The position numbers were made by a program, and so were the translations under genes. From an uncultured Paenibacillaceae bacterium (GTDB lineage: Bacteria; Bacillota; Bacilli; Paenibacillales; DA-C8): DNA of 64,000 bases. The DNA lies in contig CALGAO010000096.1 in the NCBI GenBank assembly GCA_937957685.1, forward strand, positions 1-64,000, given 5' to 3'. Numbering within the stretch: position 1 is the first letter of the stretch; every line of letters starts with the position of its first letter. Below, one piece after another: positions 50,006 through 58,541 of this stretch. The notes below the pieces were generated by a model. The model made no database searches, had not been told where the DNA came from, and worked only from the letters and a program-made list of their open reading frames with translations.

Positions 50006-51286
50006 TCAGATCAACAAATCAAACAGCAGAGGATCCTTGTTCAGCTCGATATACGTATAATTGCTCGCTTTCATGCGCGCGATGAGCGGCTCGTAGTCCT
50101 CACGCGACTTCAATTCGATACCGACAAGCGCCGGACCGTTCTCCTTGTTGTTCTTCTTGATGTATTCGAAGCGGGTGATATCATCGTTCGGACCGAGCAC
50201 ATTATCGAGGAACTCCCTTAACGCGCCGGCCCTTTGCGGGAAATTGACCGTGAAGTAGTGCTTCAATCCCTCATAGATCAGAGACCGCTCCTTGATCTCC
50301 TGCATCCGGTCGACATCATTGTTGCCGCCGCTGATCAGGCAGACGACGTTCTTGTCCTTGATCTGCTCGCGATACATATCCAGTGCGGCCACCGGCAACG
50401 CTCCCGCCGGCTCGGCGATGATCGCGCTTTGGTTGTACAGATCCAGGATCGTCGTGCAGACCTTGCCTTCCGGGATGAGGACCACGTCATCCAGCGTTTC
50501 CTTGCAGATCGCATAAGTCAGCTCGCCCACCCGTTTCACCGCGGCTCCATCCACGAACTTGTCGATGGAAGCGAGCGCCTCCACCCTGCCCAGATCCAGG
50601 GAATGGCGCATCGAGGCAGCGCCGGCAGGCTCCACTCCGATCAGTCTCGTATCCTGGCTGATCGTCTTCAAGTATCGGCCTATGCCAGCCGCCAGCCCTC
50701 CGCCGCCCACAGCCGCGAACAGATAATCCAGGTGACCTTCGATCTGATGCAGGATCTCCATCGCGATCGTTCCATTGCCGGCGATGATCTTCGGATCATC
50801 GAACGGATGAACGAAGGTCATGCCATACTCTTCGCAGGCCCTGACCGCTTCCGAATAGGCGTCGTCATACGTATCGCCGACGAGCACGATCTCGACGCAG
50901 GAACCGCCGAAGAACTTGACCTGCGACACCTTCTGCCGCGGCGTGGTCGCCGGCATATAGATCCGTCCCTTGATGTTCAGTGCCTGGCAGGTGTACGCCA
51001 CCCCTTGGGCATGGTTGCCCGCGCTTGCGCACACCACGCCCTGTTTCAGCTTCTCCTCGGGCAAGGAGCGGATGAAGTGATAGGCGCCGCGAATTTTGAA
51101 CGATCTGACGATCTGCAGATCTTCCCTCTTCAGGTATACATTGCATTCATATCTGGCGGACAGCGCGTTGTCCCTGAGCAGGGGCGTCCGGATGACGACA
51201 TCCTTCAGGACCTGATTCGCATGAAGGATATCCTCGACCTTGACCGAATCCGCCAGCCTTGCTGTTTGTTGACCATGTTCTTCCAT
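50006..51286 (-). CDS. ilvA: Threonine ammonia-lyase (threonine dehydratase)
   Basis: The protein is 426 residues; the ATG at 51286 (MEEHGQQTAR) follows GGATGGGA. The PLP lysine is Lys64 in RSFKIRGAYH. SAGNHAQGVAYTC and the glycine loop AAVGGGGLAAGIGRY bind PLP phosphate. The C-terminal part (about residues 330-426) is a single ACT-like regulatory domain (HYFTVNFPQRAGALREFLDNVLGPNDDITRFEYI). It converts threonine to 2-oxobutanoate, the first step of isoleucine synthesis, with isoleucine feedback expected. Its promoter is divergent from the NlpC gene. Confidence 0.94.
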   Translation of the reverse strand: MEEHGQQTARLADSVKVEDILHANQVLKDVVIRTPLLRDNALSARYECNVYLKREDLQIVRSFKIRGAYHFIRSLPEEKLKQGVVCASAGNHAQGVAYTCQALNIKGRIYMPATTPRQKVSQVKFFGGSCVEIVLVGDTYDDAYSEAVRACEEYGMTFVHPFDDPKIIAGNGTIAMEILHQIEGHLDYLFAAVGGGGLAAGIGRYLKTISQDTRLIGVEPAGAASMRHSLDLGRVEALASIDKFVDGAAVKRVGELTYAICKETLDDVVLIPEGKVCTTILDLYNQSAIIAEPAGALPVAALDMYREQIKDKNVVCLISGGNNDVDRMQEIKERSLIYEGLKHYFTVNFPQRAGALREFLDNVLGPNDDITRFEYIKKNNKENGPALVGIELKSREDYEPLIARMKASNYTYIELNKDPLLFDLLI

Positions 51287-51317
51287 TTCCGATCCCATCC
51301 TTTTTTCAATACCAACA

Positions 51318-51346
51318 TATATACTACTCGGACGGAATGTTGTCAA
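51318..51346 (-). promoter_or_regulatory. SigA promoter of ilvA
   Basis: On the - strand TTGACA (51346-51341) and TATATA (51323-51318) are spaced by 17 bp. The leader is too short for a T-box. Confidence 0.82.
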
Positions 51347-51380
51347 ATTCATCAATAAAAAATGGCAGCTTCTATGCATG

Positions 51381-51409
51381 TTGACAGGAAATTGGCAATC
51401 ATCTACTAA
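51381..51409 (+). promoter_or_regulatory. SigA promoter of the NlpC/P60 gene
   Basis: TTGACA (51381-51386) and TACTAA (51404-51409) are spaced by 17 bp. Divergent from the ilvA promoter. Confidence 0.72.
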
Positions 51410-51471
51410 TGACCTCGCCATTTGGTTATGGTTACAATTTTATCAGACCCACCAAACGAGGAGGAATCAGG

Positions 51472-52389
51472 ATGAAGAAAGCTTTACCACTCGCACTCGC
51501 ATTTTTCATCGCAGTGCCTGCCGTTGCCTCAGCAGCGCAGATCAATTACGAGACCGAGGTCGAATGGGGCGTCAACCTGCGCTCGTCGCCCAGCACGAGC
51601 AGCCAGGTCTATCGGATGCTTCCGAAGGGTGAGAACATACACGTGATCAGTCAGGTGAACGACTACTGGCTGCAGGTTCAAACGAAGGACGGTCAGGTCG
51701 GATACATATCGGCTGACAGCAAGTATACCGACTATCATAGCTCGCCATCAACTGCCGGCACCGGCACCATAACGAGCGGCGTCAATTTCCGTTCCTCGCC
51801 GAAGGTGGCGGACAACAAGATCGGATCGATCAGCCGCGGAACGGTTGTGGAGGTGCTGGAGGTCACCAATGCCTATTGGGTGAAGATCCGGTACAACGGC
51901 AAGATCGGATATGTCTCTTCCAGCTACATCAGCCTGAGCTCCGGAGGATCCGGCGGCGGAGGAAGCTCAAGCGGCGGAGGCACGGTCCTTCAGCCGCCTG
52001 CCAGTCCGAGCGCAACAGCCGATCAGATCATCAGTTTCGCCGAGAGCCTGATGGGCAAGGTCACTTACGAATACGGCGTAAGGAACACCAGCAAGCTCAT
52101 CTTCGACTGCTCTTCCTTTACCCAGTATGTATTCGCCCAATTCGGCATCAAGCTCGATTGGGGCACCCGCTATCAGAAGAACGCCGGACAAGCCGTCAGC
52201 AAGAGCAATCTGCAGAAAGGCGACCTCGTCTTCTTCGCCACTTCGGGAAGTTCGATCAACCACGTCGGGATATACATAGAGAACGGCAACTTCATTCACA
52301 ACACGCCTTCCAAAAACGGCCTCAGCATCAACTCCCTGAACACCGGTTACTGGGCTGACAAGTACGTAAGCGCAAGGCGCGTTCTGTAA
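51472..52389 (+). CDS. Secreted SH3-domain NlpC/P60 peptidoglycan hydrolase
   Basis: The protein is 305 residues. The ATG at 51472 follows GAGGAGGAATCAGG. Signal peptide (MKKALPLALAFFIAVPAVASA), then two bacterial SH3 repeats at about residues 30-85 and 97-155 (GVNLRSSPSTSSQVY, GVNFRSSPKVADNK), a glycine/serine linker, then the NlpC/P60 catalytic domain. Catalytic Cys213 is in FDCSSFTQYVF, His264 in INHVGIYI, and a third His in NFIHNTP. It is exported and cleaves D-gamma-glutamyl-diaminopimelate stem peptides during wall turnover. Confidence 0.93.
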   Translation: MKKALPLALAFFIAVPAVASAAQINYETEVEWGVNLRSSPSTSSQVYRMLPKGENIHVISQVNDYWLQVQTKDGQVGYISADSKYTDYHSSPSTAGTGTITSGVNFRSSPKVADNKIGSISRGTVVEVLEVTNAYWVKIRYNGKIGYVSSSYISLSSGGSGGGGSSSGGGTVLQPPASPSATADQIISFAESLMGKVTYEYGVRNTSKLIFDCSSFTQYVFAQFGIKLDWGTRYQKNAGQAVSKSNLQKGDLVFFATSGSSINHVGIYIENGNFIHNTPSKNGLSINSLNTGYWADKYVSARRVL

Positions 52390-52404
52390 TCAATACTCAT
52401 CATG

Positions 52405-52436
52405 ACCTGGCGATCGATCGCCGGGTTTCTTTTTTG
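52405..52436 (+). terminator. Terminator of the NlpC/P60 gene
   Basis: CCTGGCGATC/GATCGCCGGG (52406-52425) is self-complementary with one wobble. TTTCTTTTTT follows. Confidence 0.88.
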
Positions 52437-52571
52437 GCTGTGTATCGCAGGCCATAACCGATCGAAACACAGCGTACTTTTTGGGCGCCGGCTTTTGTAA
52501 TTCTTCATCGAATCCTGTATCTTATATAAGAAGATATACATACAGAATTCGCGATAAGGTGTGTGACTCTG

Positions 52572-53021
52572 ATGACGAAGCCATTATCCCCATTGGTGAG
52601 AGCCCTGGACATGCAGCAGCATCCGGAAGGCGGCTGGTACAAGGAAACCTGGAAGGCGGCCTTCCAGATCCCGCAGGAGGTTCTGGGCGATGCCTACTCC
52701 GGTCCAAGACCGGCTGCTACGGCGGTATACTTCCTGCTGCATGAAGACGAGGTGTCCGCCTGGCATACCGTGCTGTCCGACGAGCTCTGGCTGTGGCATT
52801 CGGGAAGCCCGGTGGCGCTTACGCTGGGCGGCAAGGGCGACAAGCCGGAACCGGAGCAGGAGATCATCCTCGGGATGGACATCGAACAAGGACAACGTCC
52901 GCAGGTGCTGGTACCGGCATCCGTCTGGCAGACCGCACGGCCGCTTGGCAAGGAGCCGGCTCTGGTGACCTGCATCGTGGCGCCCGGCTTTCACTTCGAA
53001 GATTTCAGGCTGATCGAATAG
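52572..53021 (+). CDS. Cupin domain protein, DUF985 family
   Basis: The protein is 149 residues. It matches the DUF985 cupin pattern: MQQHPEGGWYKETW, AATAVYFLLHEDEVSAWHTVLSDELWLWHSG, IEQGQRPQVLVPASVWQTARPL and VAPGFHFEDFRLI. The metal-binding-type residues of the cupin (H and E in SAWHTVLSDE, and FH near the end) are present. Function is unknown; some members may be sugar-related epimerases. The start is the ATG at 52572. Confidence 0.9.
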   Translation: MTKPLSPLVRALDMQQHPEGGWYKETWKAAFQIPQEVLGDAYSGPRPAATAVYFLLHEDEVSAWHTVLSDELWLWHSGSPVALTLGGKGDKPEPEQEIILGMDIEQGQRPQVLVPASVWQTARPLGKEPALVTCIVAPGFHFEDFRLIE

Positions 53022-53096
53022 CGGATGCCCGAAGGCCGTCCACGGACGGGAATCCGCCTGAGAATCTACAGATCTGAGGCCGCATGGCCGACATGT

Positions 53097-53146
53097 ATCC
53101 GCCAGGCCAACAGGGTGACCGCCATGTTCCATCTTGCCTGGCGGAT
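53097..53146 (+). terminator. Long-loop hairpin after the cupin gene
   Basis: ATCCGCCAGGC (53097-53107) pairs with GCCTGGCGGAT (53136-53146), followed by TCATCTTTATT. A possible terminator with a weak T-tract. Confidence 0.5.
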
Positions 53147-53225
53147 TCATCTTTATTGGAGATCATGCCCGCATCATGAACAGGATGCCCTTCGCGACAT
53201 GGCAGAGCCCGCATCGGGACGCCAA

Positions 53226-53259
53226 AGCAAAATGGACGGAAACCTGGCGGTTCCGTCCA
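53226..53259 (-). terminator. Terminator of gdhA
   Basis: TGGACGGAA (53233-53241) pairs with TTCCGTCCA (53251-53259). TTTTG follows on the - strand, about 75 bp beyond the gdhA stop. No gene was seen in 53022-53334. Confidence 0.75.
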
Positions 53260-53334
53260 CATATCTTGGCAGGCTCATCAGACAGCCTGTCTTCTATCAG
53301 CAGAAACAAGACCTTGATCGATGATGATACCTGA

Positions 53335-54747
<1,413 letters not shown>

Positions 54748-54782
54748 TTATCAGAACGATAAATGATTCTTATGTGAGTCAC

Positions 54783-54811
54783 ATTATGTTATAACAATGC
54801 TTGTTTGTAAA
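54783..54811 (-). promoter_or_regulatory. SigA promoter of gdhA
   Basis: On the - strand TTTACA (54811-54806) and CATAAT (54788-54783) are spaced by 17 bp, about 70 bp upstream of the start codon. Confidence 0.65.
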
Positions 54812-55135
54812 GAATCTACAACGGAAATTTAGATAGAAAGTTTTTATTATACCCATATAAATTGTTTATTTCACCGTAAAATACCCGAATATTGAACCGG
54901 AGCACCCCCGGAAAACGTTCGGAATTTATTCAATTTCGTCCGTGAGCATCTTCACCGCCAGTTTGAAGCATCCTAGGTAAAATATAAGGAAAAGGGTCCC
55001 GACGTCATGAAAAGCAGGAAAATCTCTGGAAATTGATCGAAAATCGAAACATAATGAATTACCGTTACGTCTTCAACTATGGTATTCTTAAATCTGCGTG
55101 TCGACGAAGCACTAATGATTGGAAGGTGATAAGCA
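54812..55135. other. AT-rich intergenic region between gdhA and LTA-synthase-like gene
   Basis: No gene is supported. It should hold the promoter of the + strand gene at 55136; only a lone TAAAAT near 54976 is suggestive. A short frame at 55033-55236 lacks a ribosome binding site. Confidence 0.35.
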
Positions 55136-57001
55136 TTGATTCGATCAAAATGTCAGCATGTGTTCACTCAACCGTTGGTCATGTTCTCTATCATCCTGCT
55201 GATCAAGAGTGTTATCGCATGGTACTTCATCTTTGACAACGGCCCGACACCGCTCACGATATTCAAGGAATTATCCGTTGTCCTGATGATTCTCGTTATG
55301 GTCGAACTGTTCGCGAACAGGTCCAAACTGTTTATATACTTGCTTGCGGATCTGGTGTTAACATGCATCTTTTTTGCAGCGATCATGTATTACAAATACT
55401 ACGGGGTAATCGTCACCTACCATGCACTGGCCCAGGTCAATCAGGTTGGTCGAGTGAAAACGAGCGTCTTCACCCTGCTCGATCCGGTCTATCTCTTGAT
55501 CTTCATCGACATCATCGTCCTGGCGGTTATCCTCCTGAAGAGAAGCGGCAAACTGGCAAGCGCCTGGAAGCAGCGCACCTCGACACGTCCGAATCGTTAC
55601 GCGCTCGCCGCGCTGTTCGCCTGCGGCCTGATCGTCAGCATCAGCCTGATCGTGCCGAACCGCCACAGCCTCAATGAGATCATCAAGGCGGAACAGATGG
55701 GGATCCTCAATTATGAGCTGTACACGATCTTCGCGGAGACGGAGCCCAAGCTCGTCAAGGCAGACCAGATCAACCAGCAGCTCATCAACAAGCTCAAAGG
55801 CATCACCGAACCCGACGCGCCGGTATTCTGGCAAGCTGCGCAGGGCAAGAATCTGATCATTCTCCAGATGGAATCGATGCAGAACTTCCTCGTCAATCTG
55901 AAGATTGACGGGAAGGAGATCATGCCGAACCTGAACAGGCTGGTGCGCGAACATTTCTATTTCAAGCATTTTTATCAGCAGGTCGGCCAGGGCAACACCT
56001 CCGACGCCGAATATGTCGTGAATACGTCCTTCTATATTCCGCCGCGCGGAGCAGCGACCCAGGTCTACGCGGACAAGGAACTGCCGAGCCTGCCGAAGCT
56101 GCTGAAGGGCGCCGGGTACACCTCTGCCACGTTCCATACGAACGACGTGGATTTCTGGAACCGCGATGCCCTGTATGCGGCTGTAGGCTTCGATCACATC
56201 TACGAAAGAAGCTATTTCGGGGACGAGGATGTGCTGTTCTTCGGCTCCTCCGACGAGATCCTGTATCCCAAGACCGTGGAAGCCCTGAAGCAGCTGGCGA
56301 GCGAAGGCAAGCCGTTCTATGCGCATATCATCTCGATGTCGTCGCACCATCCGTTCATCCTGCCGGAAGAGAAGCGGCGCATCAAGTTGCCGGAGCGCTA
56401 TGAAGACACGTTCGTGGGCGACTATCTCATCGCCCAGAACTATTCGGACTACGCGCTTGGCATCTTCATCGACGAACTCAAGCGCAGCGGATTGTGGGAG
56501 AACTCCCTGATCGTCCTGTATGGCGATCATCTCGGACTGCCGCTTTATTCCCTTGATGAGCAGGACGAACGGCTGCTGGAGGAAATATACGGACGCCCTT
56601 ATACGTACACGGACATGATCAACATCCCGCTGCTCATCATCGGCGAAGGCATCACCTATCCGGCTGTGTTCGATCAGCTGGGCGGACAGGTCGATATCCT
56701 GCCAACCGTGGCCAACCTGCTTGGCGTATCGACCGAAGGACAACTGCACTTCGGTCAGGACCTGTTCAACCATACGGAGTTTAACCTGCTGCCGCAGCGT
56801 TATTACCTGCCATCTGGCTCCTTCGTGAACAGCGCGGAACTGTTCCTGTCCGGAGCAGGATTCGAGGACGGACAGCATTATCCGTTGTCCGGCAACGGGA
56901 ACGACGCTCCTGAGACCACCGAGGATGAGTTCAACCGCGCCTTGCAGTTGCTGCATCTGTCCGACAGTTATCTGCAACAGTTGCCGGACCGGGAGTCATA
57001 A
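55136..57001 (+). CDS. LTA synthase family sulfatase
   Basis: The protein is 621 residues. A TTG at 55136 follows GGAAGGTGAT. Five N-terminal transmembrane helices (residues 10-170) precede an extracellular sulfatase-fold domain, the LtaS layout. The catalytic nucleophile is Thr288 in GQGNTSDAEY; metal ligands include Glu246 (LQMESMQN) and the YGDHLG motif. LtaS-type enzymes polymerise glycerol-phosphate from phosphatidylglycerol into lipoteichoic acid. Whether this member is a synthase, primase or related phosphotransferase cannot be settled. A terminator follows at 57187. Confidence 0.9.
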   Translation: MIRSKCQHVFTQPLVMFSIILLIKSVIAWYFIFDNGPTPLTIFKELSVVLMILVMVELFANRSKLFIYLLADLVLTCIFFAAIMYYKYYGVIVTYHALAQVNQVGRVKTSVFTLLDPVYLLIFIDIIVLAVILLKRSGKLASAWKQRTSTRPNRYALAALFACGLIVSISLIVPNRHSLNEIIKAEQMGILNYELYTIFAETEPKLVKADQINQQLINKLKGITEPDAPVFWQAAQGKNLIILQMESMQNFLVNLKIDGKEIMPNLNRLVREHFYFKHFYQQVGQGNTSDAEYVVNTSFYIPPRGAATQVYADKELPSLPKLLKGAGYTSATFHTNDVDFWNRDALYAAVGFDHIYERSYFGDEDVLFFGSSDEILYPKTVEALKQLASEGKPFYAHIISMSSHHPFILPEEKRRIKLPERYEDTFVGDYLIAQNYSDYALGIFIDELKRSGLWENSLIVLYGDHLGLPLYSLDEQDERLLEEIYGRPYTYTDMINIPLLIIGEGITYPAVFDQLGGQVDILPTVANLLGVSTEGQLHFGQDLFNHTEFNLLPQRYYLPSGSFVNSAELFLSGAGFEDGQHYPLSGNGNDAPETTEDEFNRALQLLHLSDSYLQQLPDRES

Positions 57002-57186
57002 GAAATTTCGCAAAGAAATTTACTGACTTTGTCATCTGACGAACTCCCATTCTGACATCATGCGACATCTTGCGAAGGGATTCCTCTCTCCTTCACCCCG
57101 TGAACTGTCAGATGGGCTAACAATCCGTCGAGCCTTGCGCTCGCCCGGGAAATAATCGCAGCTCCATATTTCCCGCCGCAATCCAT

Positions 57187-57233
57187 AACGGCGCGAAAGA
57201 TCAACCTTCTGATCCTTCGCGCCGTTTTTATTT
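57187..57233 (+). terminator. Terminator of the LTA-synthase-like gene
   Basis: Arms AACGGCGCGAA (57187-57197) and TTCGCGCCGTT (57216-57226) pair, followed by TTTATTT. Inner GATCA/TGATC extends the stem. Confidence 0.85.
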
Positions 57234-57283
57234 CCTTGCATGTTTCTCACGGGAAGATTCGGGAATAATCAAGGTGAGGTGAT

Positions 57284-57712
57284 ATGTGCATGTGGTCAGG
57301 ATTCCTTTCTGGCATCGGCATGGTTGCCTTTATCGATGAGGTGGTCTTCCATCAACTGTTGCACTGGCATCATTTCTATGACCTGTCAACGACGACTGCC
57401 GGGCTGATCTCCTATGGCTTGTTTCATGCGTTCAGCTGGTTTGCCACCGTGGGAGGTCTGTTCATGCTGGCGGATCGTCGCCGACGAGGAAGGCTGGGCT
57501 GGAGACGATGGTGGGGCGGTGTATGTCTGGGCGCAGGACTGTTCCAGCTGTATGATGGCATCGTGCAGCATAAAGTGATGCGCCTGCATCAGATTCGCTA
57601 TGATGTGGACATCGTTCCCTATGATATCGCATGGAATGTGACGGCGATGCTGATGATCTTCGCCGGGCTCTTCCTCATCCGCCACTCCTCCGGATCTGTG
57701 AAGCCTGGATGA
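57284..57712 (+). CDS. DUF2243 membrane protein
   Basis: The protein is 142 residues with four hydrophobic helices. It matches DUF2243: SGFLSGIGMVAFIDEVVFHQLLHWHHFYD near the N-terminus, GLISYGLFHAFSWFATVGGLFML, and LGAGLFQLYDGIVQHKVMRLHQIRY. Numerous conserved histidines within or near helices suggest metal or heme binding. Its stop overlaps the start of the CtaG-like gene by four bases (ATGA). The pair is often found together in bacilli. Confidence 0.87.
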   Translation: MCMWSGFLSGIGMVAFIDEVVFHQLLHWHHFYDLSTTTAGLISYGLFHAFSWFATVGGLFMLADRRRRGRLGWRRWWGGVCLGAGLFQLYDGIVQHKVMRLHQIRYDVDIVPYDIAWNVTAMLMIFAGLFLIRHSSGSVKPG

Positions 57713-58497
57713 GTCCAGACAGGATGGTGACGCAAGCGATGATCATGATGGAGTTTCGGGAGTTCACGTTACCCCTGGTGCTTGTTGTGGCTTACATCCT
57801 GGCCGTCGTCAGGAGCAACCGAAGGTATGGAAGATGGCCGCTCTATCGAACCGGGAGCTGGTTGCTGGGGGTCTGCTGTGCCGCCTGGTCAGTGGCAGAT
57901 TCAGTCTACAACCATGGGCATCATTCATTCACTGCCCACATGGTTGTCCACCTGCTGCTCGGCATGTTGTCCCCGCTGTTGATCGCGCTGGCAAGGCCGC
58001 TGACGTTAACGCTGAGGACGCTCAACCGTCAAGCCGCCAGGGCGTTGTCCCGCTGCCTGCGCAGCCGTCTGTTCTCATTCATCAGCAGTCCGCTAACGGC
58101 TTCGGCGCTTCACGTCGGCGGACTGTGGCTGCTGTACGCTACCGATCTGTACGCCTGGATGCATGCCCATCCCTGGCTGTACAGGTTGGTCCATGTGCAT
58201 CTGTTCGCAGCCGGATATCTGTTCACCGCTACGATCCTGCAGCTGGAAGCCAGTCCGCATCAGAGAAGTTTGCCATACCGCATGACCGTCTTCATGGCAG
58301 CATCTGCCGTCCATGCTGTGCTCGCCAAGTCGTTGTACGCCGCACCACCGAGCGGCGTGCATGCCGAGGAAGCGGCGCTGGGCAGCATGGTAATGTTCTA
58401 CGGCGGCGACCTGGCGGAGATTCTTATGCTGTTGGTGCTGTTCCACTCCTGGTATCGGTCCGGGAATCGAAGATCGTCGCATTACTCCCCTGGCTGA
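57709..58497 (+). CDS. CtaG-like cytochrome c oxidase assembly protein
   Basis: The protein is about 262 residues (start ATG at 57709, coupled to the upstream gene; later Met codons are possible). Seven helices are predicted. It resembles the caa3 CtaG family: HSFTAHMVVHLLLGMLSPLLIALARPLTL, LLYATDLYAWMHAHPWLYRLVHVHLFAAGYLFTATI, and GGDLAEILMLLVLFHSWY. Several histidines in helices are conserved in CtaG-type copper or heme handling proteins. Members help assemble copper-containing oxidases; no oxidase genes are nearby, so the role is by family only. Confidence 0.85.
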   Translation: MSPDRMVTQAMIMMEFREFTLPLVLVVAYILAVVRSNRRYGRWPLYRTGSWLLGVCCAAWSVADSVYNHGHHSFTAHMVVHLLLGMLSPLLIALARPLTLTLRTLNRQAARALSRCLRSRLFSFISSPLTASALHVGGLWLLYATDLYAWMHAHPWLYRLVHVHLFAAGYLFTATILQLEASPHQRSLPYRMTVFMAASAVHAVLAKSLYAAPPSGVHAEEAALGSMVMFYGGDLAEILMLLVLFHSWYRSGNRRSSHYSPG

Positions 58498-58541
58498 ATA
58501 CGCCGCCCGATGCCTCGCGCTTCCGCCGGACCCTATGCTCC

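Noticed and set aside
51299..51471. Possible T-box or other riboswitch upstream of ilvA
   Set aside because: The ilvA leader is only a few dozen bases long and shows no T-box motif or antiterminator.
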